A DNA stretch of 34,537 nucleotides. It comes from a virus. The stretch spans positions 1 to 34,537 of IMG/VR virus record IMGVR_UViG_3300017527_000260; one strand, given 5' to 3'. Below, one piece after another: positions 1-6,394 of this stretch (its first letter is position 1; each line of letters opens with the position of its first letter). Position numbers and translations under genes: made by a program. The notes under the pieces are model-generated. The model was not told the origin of the DNA. It did no database searches and saw only the letters and a list, made by a program, of their open reading frames with translations.

Positions 1-2
1 AA

Positions 3-740
3 ATCACCGAAAAGATAGTCCTGTACAAATGCCTGACTGCGGCCGGCGTGCCGGCTCATGGTGGCAGCGGACGCTGGAACCTGCCCTCAAAAGACAAAAA
101 CGGCATCTGGACTCCTGGTGAATGGATGCCCAAAATAGACGAGATCACGCCATGCGTGCGTGGTTACCATTACTGCAAGGACGAACAGGTTCTCAAATGG
201 CTCTCTCCTATGATATGCCTTGTTGAGGTACGCGGGGAGACAATCGCCCAAGCAAATAAATGTGTGGCAGAACAGGCAAGATTGCTAAGGGTTTTGACAT
301 CATGGGATGATCGCAACGCGCGCCTTTTCGCCTGCTCATGCGCGATCCGCGCCCATACTCGCTTCTGGGAGCCGCTTTATCCTGACGATGACCAGCCTAG
401 GCAGGCTATCCTGGCAGCACGGGAAAGAGCCTTCGGGCAAATCACAGCAGACGCAGCAGCAGCAGCAGACGCAGCAGCAGCAGCAGACGCAGCAGCATAC
501 GCAGCAGCAACAAGCACATCATACGCAGCAGCAGCAGCAGCAGACGCAGCATCATACGCAGCAGCAGACGCAGCAGCATACGCAGCAGCAGCACGCGCAG
601 CAACATACGCAGCAGCATACGCAGCAGCAGACGCAGCAGCAGACGCAGCAGCAGACGCAGCAGCATACGCAGCAGCAGCACACGCAGAGCGCCAAGAGCA
701 ATACAAAATATTCCTGTCCTACATCAAGGAAGACCTGTGA
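3..740 (+). CDS. Partial phage protein with conserved N-terminal domain and long Ala-rich tail
   Basis: The frame is open to the left edge, so the 5' end is missing. A GTG at 48 lies inside conserved-looking sequence (YKCLTAAGVPAHGG) and is unlikely to be the true start. The first part (to about 430) is a compact domain with W, G and C positions (WNLPSK, GEWMPKI, VRGYHYCKDEQVLKWL) that resembles a small domain common at the start of phage and bacterial hypotheticals (DUF7666-like, from memory). From about 445 to 690 the protein is almost only alanine, broken every three to five residues by Asp or Tyr, before a charged end (AERQEQYK). Such Ala tails are known in metagenomic phage proteins, but their role is unknown. 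It is the first visible gene of the short plus-strand unit and stops 20 bp before the next start. No function is assigned. Confidence 0.75.
   Translation: MTEKIVLYKCLTAAGVPAHGGSGRWNLPSKDKNGIWTPGEWMPKIDEITPCVRGYHYCKDEQVLKWLSPMICLVEVRGETIAQANKCVAEQARLLRVLTSWDDRNARLFACSCAIRAHTRFWEPLYPDDDQPRQAILAARERAFGQITADAAAAADAAAAADAAAYAAATSTSYAAAAAADAASYAAADAAAYAAAARAATYAAAYAAADAAADAAADAAAYAAAAHAERQEQYKIFLSYIKEDL
441..690 (+). repeat. GCA-rich trinucleotide/12-15 bp repeat tract inside a gene
   Basis: About 250 bp consists of runs of GCA interrupted at regular intervals by GAC or TAC, giving units such as GCAGCAGCAGAC and GCAGCAGCATAC. In the coding frame it reads Ala runs with Asp/Tyr spacers. In the next plus frame it reads Gln/His/Thr, and on the other strand Leu-rich, Cys/Val-rich or Ala-rich proteins, so several long shadow reading frames exist here. 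All indels are multiples of three in the coding frame, which fits selection to keep the Ala frame. Confidence 0.85.
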
Positions 741-760
741 CAGAAAGGAGGATAAGATCA

Positions 761-937
761 ATGAGGAAGACAAAAACCGAGCTACTCCAGGTACGTATTC
801 CCGAAGGACTAGCAGAGTGCCTGCACAACACCGCCTACTATTCCAGACTGTCTAAGTCTGAGATAACCAGGCTGGCACTGGCACACTACCTGACCAAAAT
901 GGCGCGTGAGCACGAAAGAACAAAAGACGGATCGTAA
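761..937 (+). CDS. Ribbon-helix-helix (Arc/CopG-type) DNA-binding protein
   Basis: This 58-residue protein has a beta-strand-like segment (ELLQVRIPEGL) followed by two helices (AECLHNTAYYSRLSKSEITRLALAHYL). That is the size and pattern of a ribbon-helix-helix repressor of the Arc/CopG class, which binds operator DNA as a dimer through the beta strand. The ATG at 761 follows AAAGGAGGA at 744-752 with about 8 nt spacing. A GTG at 737 in the same frame would put the ribosome site inside the gene, so it was rejected. It lies between the Ala-rich gene and a small unknown, with no visible operator. The fold call is good, but its target is unknown. Confidence 0.75.
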   Translation: MRKTKTELLQVRIPEGLAECLHNTAYYSRLSKSEITRLALAHYLTKMAREHERTKDGS

Positions 938-964
938 CCAAAGACCCGATCAAAGGAGAAAGCC

Positions 965-1168
965 ATGTTTACCACCAAGAGCACCCTGTTAGACCCGCTG
1001 ACCCTCATGCAGTTTAGTGGCCGTGAATGCCTGTTTTTGATCTACATGTTCTACATGCACCACAAGATTGATGGGATTGAGGCCGAGTACTGGATGCGCT
1101 GGACCCTCCGCAACAAGTACCGCACGCGTGACTATGATCTTCTCGAGCCCAACCCGGTCAACCTGTAG
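965..1168 (+). CDS. Small hypothetical protein, 67 aa
   Basis: The ATG at 965 is preceded by AAAGGAGA at 952-959, a good ribosome site. The protein is rich in aromatic residues and Met (LFLIYMFYMHHKIDG, AEYWMRWTLRNKY) and has no clean membrane helix because His and Lys interrupt the hydrophobic part. It may be a small helical protein. It sits 27 bp after the ribbon-helix-helix gene and 13 bp before the exported protein, so all are probably co-transcribed. I do not recognise a family. Confidence 0.6.
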   Translation: MFTTKSTLLDPLTLMQFSGRECLFLIYMFYMHHKIDGIEAEYWMRWTLRNKYRTRDYDLLEPNPVNL

Positions 1169-1181
1169 AAAGGGGATAATC

Positions 1182-1790
1182 ATGAGTTACAAAGAGACAG
1201 CCTTCTGGATCCTGCTGGTCATGGCACTGATCATGCTGGCCGGCAACGGCAAAGCGCAGAATGAGGATCCTGATCAAATCGGGGTGTATTTTGATTATCA
1301 GCACACAACAAACAGCATTTTCCCAGAACCAGGGCAACCATTTTATGCCTATGTATGGATCACAAACCCAAGCCAGGAGAACATGCAGTCATTTGAGTTT
1401 AAAATGCTGTTTGACCCGCCACTCGGGAGCGCCGTTAACATAATTAGTGTGACGTCTTTGTATACTTATGGGGTTTACTATCTGTACGAGATTGCTGAAC
1501 ACCTTGAGATCGGGTTTACAATTGTTGACGGGCTTGGGGCGCCGGGCGTAGGCCATATAGTAGTTGTAGGGCTTGTAGCAAGCTCAGCCAGCCAGTGTAA
1601 CATCTATATCGGGCCTGTCACAGCACAGCAACCACTTATACCGGGCCATGCTGCGTACACTGGGCCGGGCCACATCACTCCTTTGCACCCAGTGGGTGGG
1701 ATAAGCAACCCTGTGGCTGTTATAAACGGCGATTCACCAATCGCATACGCATCGGCGACCTGGGGCCAAGTCAAGAATCAATACCGCTAG
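1182..1790 (+). CDS. Exported protein with N-terminal signal peptide; 'IGVYFD' beta-sandwich-like surface protein
   Basis: The ATG at 1182 follows AAAGGGGATAATC. Residues 1-25 form a signal peptide: charged start, hydrophobic core FWILLVMALIMLAG, and a likely cleavage site after GKA. The mature part begins with DQIGVYFDY, followed by a strand-rich stretch (FYAYVWITNPSQENM, QSFEFKMLFDPP). This arrangement resembles exported proteins from uncultured FCB-type phyla that start 'IGVYFD' and continue with a 'VxLTNPS' strand (from memory). Total length is 202 aa, Gly/Pro/Ile rich, without Cys pairs or an anchor at the C-terminus, so it is likely released to the periplasm or surface. It is the last gene of the plus-strand unit and ends 49 bp before a convergent gene. 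It may be host-derived cargo; the molecular role is unknown. Confidence 0.65.
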   Translation: MSYKETAFWILLVMALIMLAGNGKAQNEDPDQIGVYFDYQHTTNSIFPEPGQPFYAYVWITNPSQENMQSFEFKMLFDPPLGSAVNIISVTSLYTYGVYYLYEIAEHLEIGFTIVDGLGAPGVGHIVVVGLVASSASQCNIYIGPVTAQQPLIPGHAAYTGPGHITPLHPVGGISNPVAVINGDSPIAYASATWGQVKNQYR

Positions 1791-1796
1791 AACAGA

Positions 1797-1829
1797 CGGG
1801 GAGAGATGGTGACGACGCCTCTCTCCCCG
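1797..1829. terminator. Perfect 10-bp hairpin between convergent genes
   Basis: CGGGGAGAGA at 1797-1806 pairs with TCTCTCCCCG at 1820-1829 around a 13-nt loop that can itself pair GG with CC. It fills the 48-bp gap between the end of the exported-protein gene (plus) and the glycosidase-like gene (minus). No T-run follows on either strand, so intrinsic termination is likely but not certain. It could also stabilise mRNA 3' ends. Confidence 0.6.
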
Positions 1830-1838
1830 ATCATTCCG

Positions 1839-3248
1839 TTAGTTCCCCGTCCACTCCACATCATAGAAACATCCATATCCCCAATGATTCGTACTTATGT
1901 ACGCCTCTAGAGTCCCATTTTCAAATTCCCTTGATACTGGATACTCGTTGCCTATGGTTTCTATAACGGCATACGCAAGCGGAGACCCTGTCACCGCATT
2001 AGATAAATCCAAGTAATATAATTCATCCATCGGAGCATGATATTGTCGGCTCTTAGACCCGGTTCCCTCATTCTGTGCCTCGGGCCGCGCAGAATAAATA
2101 CCCCCGCCGGTATGCTGGACATGACAAGAAAGCACCGCATATCCGCCAAATAATTTTGACATTAACAGGGGATACCAATTGTTCCATTGGTAATCCAATA
2201 GCATATACGGCCCCCCACGCGTGGTGTCACAATAAGACCAATAAGTAGACAGGCTATCGCACACTTTTAGGGCATTGGGATGAGTACTTTGGCCCAAGTT
2301 TTCAATATTGAACCCGTCCAGCAACGCCGCGACCCCTGATCTCTGATAGGCTGTTTTTCCGTTCCCTATTATCTTTAGAGTCGGACAACTATCGTGCAGC
2401 GCCGTTATGACCGCCTTCCCGCCCTCTATCCAAGCATACCACTCATTTGTGTCCTGCAAATCGTAGCGCCAGGCTCCGTCATAGTATGTCCTCGAACATA
2501 GCGGGATACAATCCCTGTCCATGTCCAAAAAACCACCGCCAGTATGGTCCCACACGCCACGGGCGAGAAACTTCTCTGCGGGGAAAAAGTCTAGCCATAT
2601 GCCCAAGCTATCCCCGTCGGGATAATTGAGATCATAGTAAGTCTTAAACACATGAGCCAAGTCTGTTGCGTATCCAGGATTGAGGGGATTAAGTAGTATC
2701 GTCGGATAATCATAAGAGGGGTGATCGGTAGAAAACTTCGCCGTATCGTGATCAGTAGTCCATGCAACATGTTTGATCATCGCGTTATATAAATCCAAAG
2801 ACCAGTGATCAGTAAAACCGTCTGGGTTATTCCCTACATGCTGATGATAGCCAGAAAGCTCAACAAAATTAAAGTACATAAACAACAATATTGAATCATT
2901 GAGGTTATACAAGCTGTCTACATATCTCTCGCCCCCTGGGTATAGTTTGTGAAAATTCAACACCCTGTCAGAGGGCCACCCGCAAGCGTCTAGGTCCGCA
3001 TAATCTTCAAACGCCAATTCTGGGGTCTCCTGATGCACTAGCCCGCATACGTTGTGGTTTCCATCTGGGCTCCCCCCCCACGAAAAACAACATTGCTCGC
3101 TGGACTTGTGGTGCTGGTCAAGCGCATGCGCATCCCTCGCAAAATACACAATGTAAGTCAACCCACCTATCCATCCTACCGCCACTAGGAGAACCAGCAA
3201 GTTTCTAAACCTGACTGCCCTCTTTATCACATCTGTTAATCTCGCCAT
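1839..3248 (-). CDS. Membrane-anchored glycosidase-like protein (resembles glycosyl-hydrolase-like family 15)
   Basis: This 469-aa protein starts at the ATG at 3248, 7 nt after AAGGAGG; a TTG 21 bp upstream would place that site inside the gene. Residues about 21-42 (LLVLLVAVGWIGGLTYIVYF) form a single membrane anchor, leaving a large domain outside the cytoplasm. The middle carries a GIWLDFF strand with an acidic residue, LKIIGNG, and LLDGFNIENLG; the end has SREFENGTLEAY. Strand-end Asp and 'DGxxIE' patterns with a closing 'R-x-FENG' segment are typical of the predicted TIM-barrel 'GHL15' glycosidases found in metagenomes and phages (from memory). It closes the minus-strand early unit and overlaps the preceding membrane-protein gene by 13 bp. 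The substrate is unknown and the enzyme call is moderate. Confidence 0.5.
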   Translation of the reverse strand: MARLTDVIKRAVRFRNLLVLLVAVGWIGGLTYIVYFARDAHALDQHHKSSEQCCFSWGGSPDGNHNVCGLVHQETPELAFEDYADLDACGWPSDRVLNFHKLYPGGERYVDSLYNLNDSILLFMYFNFVELSGYHQHVGNNPDGFTDHWSLDLYNAMIKHVAWTTDHDTAKFSTDHPSYDYPTILLNPLNPGYATDLAHVFKTYYDLNYPDGDSLGIWLDFFPAEKFLARGVWDHTGGGFLDMDRDCIPLCSRTYYDGAWRYDLQDTNEWYAWIEGGKAVITALHDSCPTLKIIGNGKTAYQRSGVAALLDGFNIENLGQSTHPNALKVCDSLSTYWSYCDTTRGGPYMLLDYQWNNWYPLLMSKLFGGYAVLSCHVQHTGGGIYSARPEAQNEGTGSKSRQYHAPMDELYYLDLSNAVTGSPLAYAVIETIGNEYPVSREFENGTLEAYISTNHWGYGCFYDVEWTGN

Positions 3249-3583
3249 TTCATCGCCTCCTTGCTCCAATCCTTGGATTCTACCTCATCAACAAGTTTAC
3301 TAGGTATCTTCATATAGGCTCCGTCATGAAAGTATATTGTCGCTGCTACGCCCTCCTGCTCTATTGACTTAATGGCCTTTGCCGTGAATGCCATGTCCGC
3401 GACAATGGCAATCTCGCCTATCTTTATGTAAATAGGATCTGCCTCTGACTTTGCTTCTGATTCTGCCTTTGCGTCTGGCGGTGGGCACCCATGCAGCGTG
3501 CCAGTACAGGTCTCCAGGATTATCAAGAGCACAACCCCTACTAGGGTCGCCACTATGATCCACGGCCAACTACCTTTCTTCAC
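3236..3583 (-). CDS. Small membrane-anchored protein, 115 aa
   Basis: The chosen GTG start at 3583 follows GGGAGGT by about 7 nt and overlaps the previous gene's stop by 14 bp; a longer frame upstream has no ribosome site. Residues about 6-23 (PWIIVATLVGVVLLIILE) form one membrane helix. This is followed by CTGTLHGCPPP, a charged AKAESEAKSEAD linker, and a mixed alpha/beta domain (IYIKIGEIAIVADMAF, ATIYFHDGAYMKIP). The two Cys just after the helix could be oxidised or lipidated, but no lipobox is evident. It overlaps the downstream glycosidase-like gene and the upstream small membrane gene, so all three are probably made together. No family is recognised. Confidence 0.6.
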   Translation of the reverse strand: MKKGSWPWIIVATLVGVVLLIILETCTGTLHGCPPPDAKAESEAKSEADPIYIKIGEIAIVADMAFTAKAIKSIEQEGVAATIYFHDGAYMKIPSKLVDEVESKDWSKEAMKWRD

Positions 3584-3890
3584 TGGTCTGACCTCCCTTT
3601 TGTCCGCACGCCACGATCTCTTTAATCTCCCGTACATCAGCCTCTGTGGTGGGCAACGTGCCTGATTCATACACCGCCTTTATCCAGGCTATACCTGGCA
3701 TCTCGCCAGTGTAGAGGTAGTGAATGTCGCAGGCGAGGTAACCTTTGTAGTAGCCGTCAATGTGCGAGGCGTTGGCATCGCTCTTACCTGCAAAGTAGCC
3801 GCCTGCGAACAGGCATGCTATCACCGCCACAACCGCTACTGCCCCTATTGCCCCTTTGACGCCGCCGACTTCTACGCCCTCATCACTCAC
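3570..3890 (-). CDS. Small membrane-anchored protein, 106 aa
   Basis: The GTG at 3890, preceded by AGGAAG with 6 nt spacing, overlaps the resolvase stop by 8 bp and is preferred over the longer in-frame start at 3935. An N-terminal helix (GAIGAVAVVAVIACLFAGGYFAG) spans the membrane. The remaining ~75 residues (DGYYKGYLACDIHYLYTGEMPG and a later KEIVACG) have aromatic residues and two Cys that could form a disulfide if exported. It is the first of three consecutive overlapping single-helix membrane proteins. No family is recognised. Confidence 0.6.
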   Translation of the reverse strand: MSDEGVEVGGVKGAIGAVAVVAVIACLFAGGYFAGKSDANASHIDGYYKGYLACDIHYLYTGEMPGIAWIKAVYESGTLPTTEADVREIKEIVACGQKGGQTSEER

Positions 3891-4335
3891 TGTGTTCTTC
3901 CTGCCATTGTCCAAAGCTGACCGGACACCACTCAATTTCCTCTATGTCATAAACCAGCTTGCCCTTTTCCCACTCCTGGGAGTCCTCAAGCCAAATACGG
4001 TGGTAGCCCATAACCTTATCCTCTACGACCCTGATTAGGCAGTCATTGACTATAACGCAGTTGACTTGCAAGGCATCATCTATGGCCTTGGGCAGATTGC
4101 GCATATCCCGCTGGCGCTTGTCTGGCATCCAGATCAGAAGGCGCGCTAACAGATGTCCTGCCAGCGGCTTATCTGGGATTAGGTTATTGGCCCGATGCCA
4201 AAGGATGGAGCCGGCTAATATGTCCTGGTACTGCCGATAGGCTGGGTTCTTGACCATCCTATGCAGTCTCGGATTCCAAATAAGGCGTCTATTGCAACTA
4301 GCTTTGTGCGGGAATGGCAATTCCAAGCTAATCAC
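3883..4335 (-). CDS. rusA: RusA-family Holliday junction resolvase
   Basis: The 150-aa product begins LELPFPHKASCNRR, the RusA N-terminus (small hydrophobic strand then 'P.SxNR'). The catalytic block reads MPDKRQRDMRNLPKAIDDAL with a later NDCLI, matching the E. coli RusA series of acidic residues and lysine: Asp77, Lys83 and Asp98 are present. The position of the second catalytic Asp (Asp72 in E. coli) is Arg79 here, checked against the codons GAT ATG CGC AAT. RusA proteins are homodimeric endonucleases that cut four-way junctions symmetrically. The gene has about 30 residues beyond the usual 120. GTG start at 4335 after AGGGGGT. It follows the initiator and loader genes, as expected for a replication/recombination module. 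Confidence 0.85.
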   Translation of the reverse strand: MISLELPFPHKASCNRRLIWNPRLHRMVKNPAYRQYQDILAGSILWHRANNLIPDKPLAGHLLARLLIWMPDKRQRDMRNLPKAIDDALQVNCVIVNDCLIRVVEDKVMGYHRIWLEDSQEWEKGKLVYDIEEIEWCPVSFGQWQEEHSE

Positions 4336-4355
4336 GGGTCACCCCCTCAGAAGCC

Positions 4356-4664
4356 TCAGCTTGACATCTCACGGCGGATCATCTCATCCACCCTCCGGGT
4401 TAGCTCCTCATCCGAAACGCCCTGAGAATCGCCCACAGGGCGGCTGAGGGCATACCTGCGTTCCTGCTGGGCCGCCTCAATGATCTCGCTCGGTTTTGGC
4501 ATCCACTTGGAGCGCACTAGACAGACCTTCAACCCCTGCACCAGCAGATCCTCGGACAACTCGGAGCTGCCCAATACCGCCAGGTATCCTCGCAGCCTCT
4601 CGGTCTCCATTGTTACCGCATAGATCATTGCTGCTGCCATTATCGCCCGGCTTAATTTTTCCAT
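4356..4664 (-). CDS. Probable helicase-loader-type replication protein (G39P/DnaI-N-like), 102 aa
   Basis: The product is a small helical protein with the order METERLRGYLAVLG, SEDLLVQGLKVCLVRSKWMPK, PSEIIEAAQ. This 'helix - helix - W/F-x-P-x-x-x-E-I' arrangement is typical of the N-terminal domain of phage and Bacillus helicase loaders (SPP1 G39P, DnaI-like; from memory). The ATG at 4664 follows AGGGGAG with 7 nt spacing, a strong site. It starts inside the 3' part of the initiator gene and overlaps it by 188 bp in the +1 frame. Position right after an initiator and before a resolvase fits a role in loading the host replicative helicase. Function is inferred from fold pattern and context. 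Confidence 0.65.
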   Translation of the reverse strand: MEKLSRAIMAAAMIYAVTMETERLRGYLAVLGSSELSEDLLVQGLKVCLVRSKWMPKPSEIIEAAQQERRYALSRPVGDSQGVSDEELTRRVDEMIRREMSS

Positions 4665-5406
4665 CTTTAAGCTCCCCTAGCACGGTCCTGAGCACCTGTT
4701 TATTGTGCGCCTCCACCCCTAACTTGCCACGTACCACCGGCTTACGCTGCATTTGCAGCAAAAGCTGATCAAACTGGGCACGCAGTTTACCCCCCGACCT
4801 GATGTTGCAACGCCAGAAGTCGTCGGCCTGGCACCAACCTATCACCGCCTCAATCGCAGCCCAAGAATGGCCATTTATGCGATGAATTTTATCTATCGCA
4901 TCAACCCACTTATCCAGCTTCTTGGGTATCTTGGCCTTCGGGTTGTTTTGCAATATGAGCATACTGAGCAAGGTTGCTAACCTCGTCGCGTCGGCAGGCG
5001 CGATAGCGACTTCCGACATTCTTATTCCCTTCTTATTCTTGTTCTTATCTGTATCTGTATCTGAGGGCGTCACCGTGACGGCGGGTGTGACGTCACCGTG
5101 ACGTTTCTTTTCTCTCCACTTCCTGGTGCGCTCCTTGCTCGTGTCCGAGTCGTATTGCCTTTCATCCCAACCCTTTATGTCGCCATCTACGATCAGCCCA
5201 GCCTCGCAAAGCAACTTCCAGGAGCGGTCAAATTTGGACGGCTTCAGGCCCAGTTCCCAGGCCAAATCGCGGACGTTTCGCGACCATTTGCCGGCACATT
5301 TGACACACAAAAGGTCCACGTAATGCAGCTGGACCCTCGCAGGCAATCTCCTGACTTTGCGATTATGTAACCAATCTGCATAAAACCGAAACCAATTGTA
5401 TGACAT
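4477..5406 (-). CDS. Phage replication initiator / replisome organiser (O-like)
   Basis: The 309-aa protein starts at the ATG at 5406, after AAAGGAG. The N-terminal ~85 residues form a winged-helix-type domain (MSYNWFRFYADWLHNRKVRRL, ARVQLHYVDLLCVKC, LAWELGLKPSKFDRSWKLL). A hydrophilic linker follows (SKERTRKWREKKRHGD, then a Thr/Asp-rich part). The C-terminal domain ends in the common motif FWRCNIRSGGKLRAQFDQLL. This is the usual layout of phage O-type initiators, which bind repeats inside their own gene and recruit a helicase loader. The last ~60 residues are Gly-rich, look unstructured, and lie in DNA that also codes for the next gene. A candidate origin sits in the linker-coding part. Confidence 0.75.
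   Translation of the reverse strand: MSYNWFRFYADWLHNRKVRRLPARVQLHYVDLLCVKCAGKWSRNVRDLAWELGLKPSKFDRSWKLLCEAGLIVDGDIKGWDERQYDSDTSKERTRKWREKKRHGDVTPAVTVTPSDTDTDKNKNKKGIRMSEVAIAPADATRLATLLSMLILQNNPKAKIPKKLDKWVDAIDKIHRINGHSWAAIEAVIGWCQADDFWRCNIRSGGKLRAQFDQLLLQMQRKPVVRGKLGVEAHNKQVLRTVLGELKDGKIKPGDNGSSNDLCGNNGDREAARIPGGIGQLRVVRGSAGAGVEGLSSALQVDAKTERDH
5020..5104. other. Candidate replication origin (iterons plus A-rich flank) within the initiator gene
   Basis: Two copies of the palindrome CGTCACCGTGACG (5068-5080 and 5091-5103, the second extended to a 7-bp arm) sit 23 bp apart. A perfect GTGACGTCAC (5087-5096) lies between and overlaps the second, giving five GTGAC/GTCAC half-sites in about 34 bp. 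Immediately downstream in the gene's direction is an A-rich stretch (plus-strand T-rich, about 5020-5050) and a threefold ATCTGT repeat (5047-5063). Lambda's origin has the same plan: iterons then A-rich DNA in the linker-coding part of O. This is inference from pattern and position. Confidence 0.5.
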
Positions 5407-5417
5407 CCCTGTCTCCT

Positions 5418-5801
5418 TTACCACTTGCTGGTACGAGCTTCCTTAATGCAGTCCTTGCAGACAACCCCATGCTTGCCCTGGATCGGCTCAGAGCGGACAT
5501 TAATAGCCTTTGCAGGCGGGTCAATCCCGCACAGAATCCGGCCATGATGAAGTAAATGAGGCGTGCAAAATACAGTGCCCACCCACGGCGTCTTGCCCGC
5601 AGCATTGCGCCTGATCTCCGTATTCCATTTAATCACTTCAACTTCGCGGGCTTGACACCACTTCTTCCACTGCGGCCAGTCGTAGTATTGGTCCCAAGTT
5701 CCCACTAAAAGATCTGCGTGCTCCTTAATTGTAAGTGACTCAAGCAGATAGCCAAACGGCCTATCAGGATTCTTTGAGTCCGGCGGCGGCATGTAAACCA
5801 T
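5418..5801 (-). CDS. Small putative zinc-binding phage protein, 127 aa
   Basis: The ATG at 5801 is 5 nt after AAAGGAG; an adjacent GTG would be too close. The C-terminal part has FCTPHLLHHGRILCG and, near the end, VVCKDCIKE. This resembles a phage family that ends in 'LCG ... VTCKDC' and probably binds one zinc. The N-terminal half (YLLESLTIKEHADLLVGTWDQYY, QWKKWCQAREVEV) is helical and Trp-rich. It ends 11 bp before the initiator start and is likely translated with it. The function is unknown. Confidence 0.6.
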   Translation of the reverse strand: MVYMPPPDSKNPDRPFGYLLESLTIKEHADLLVGTWDQYYDWPQWKKWCQAREVEVIKWNTEIRRNAAGKTPWVGTVFCTPHLLHHGRILCGIDPPAKAINVRSEPIQGKHGVVCKDCIKEARTSKW

Positions 5802-5826
5802 CACATCTCCTTTCTTGGTGCCCGTC

Positions 5827-6111
5827 TTAGTGCCTCATCCACCAGAACAGGTCTATCCAGGCGTCACCACAGAACCAGCACAGACCACCTACGTCTTCCA
5901 TCATGGCCATCTGATAGCCAGCCCATAGGGCACCCGCGCCCATCCCGTTGCTCTTCTCAATCTCTTGCCCATTGTGCAAACTCTGTGGATCTTGCTCCTT
6001 TTGCACAACCTCCTGCTCAACCACAGGCAAAGCCCGCTCGCCATCTGTAGGATCACCCGCATAAACACTGCCAGCCATCAGGACAATTGCTATCAACGCT
6101 ATCTTCAACAT
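5827..6111 (-). CDS. Small exported protein, 94 aa
   Basis: The ATG at 6111 follows AAAGGTGTGATC. The first 18 residues (MLKIALIAIVLMAGSVYA) make a clear signal peptide with cleavage after VYA. The mature ~75-residue part is acidic and Gln-rich (VVEQEVVQKEQDPQ), then hydrophobic and aromatic at the end (GLCWFCGDAWIDLFWWMRH, with a CxxC-like WFCG pair). The in-frame extension upstream has no ribosome site. It sits in an otherwise cytoplasmic DNA-metabolism operon, which makes an exported product notable. No family is recognised. Confidence 0.55.
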   Translation of the reverse strand: MLKIALIAIVLMAGSVYAGDPTDGERALPVVEQEVVQKEQDPQSLHNGQEIEKSNGMGAGALWAGYQMAMMEDVGGLCWFCGDAWIDLFWWMRH

Positions 6112-6202
6112 GATCACACCTTTCTTTAGGGTGACGCGAGAAAGGAGATCCAGCAGGTTATGCGCCCTGCCGGCAGAAAAACCCGCGCCACCCGGCAGCG
6201 GC

Positions 6203-6394
6203 CTAAAACCTAACAAAGAAGCCTGCGACAAACCCGATCAGAAAGGCAGCGCCAACAAGCGCACCGCCCATCATCTGGCTACTACGATCAGGACCATGAG
6301 GCTCCTCATCTTCCTTCTTAATCGCACAAGACTGATCCATGAATCTTTCACTGTACCAGCCTATCACATTGTCGCTATCTTCTCCCCAATCCAT
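6203..6394 (-). CDS. Tiny membrane protein, 63 aa
   Basis: The ATG at 6394 follows GAGGGGAGGG. The first ~40 residues are polar and acidic (MDWGEDSDNVIGWYSERF, KKEDEEPHGPD). The last ~22 (MMGGALVGAAFLIGFVAGFFVRF) form a Gly-rich transmembrane helix with a basic end, so it is probably a tail-anchored inner-membrane protein. Its start lies inside the end of the preceding zinc-ribbon gene (20 bp overlap). The role is unknown; small phage membrane proteins of this type can act in exclusion or lysis timing, which is speculation here. Confidence 0.55.
   Translation of the reverse strand: MDWGEDSDNVIGWYSERFMDQSCAIKKEDEEPHGPDRSSQMMGGALVGAAFLIGFVAGFFVRF

Noticed and set aside
307-855. A 182-aa Gln/His/Thr-rich frame over the GCA repeat, and Ala-, Leu- and Cys-rich frames on the other strand
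   Set aside because: They are alternative readings of the trinucleotide tract. Only the Ala frame has a conserved non-repeat domain in front of it.
1068-1181. An in-frame upstream extension of the exported protein
   Set aside because: It would overlap the previous gene, hide the signal peptide and lack a ribosome site; ATG 1182 has one.
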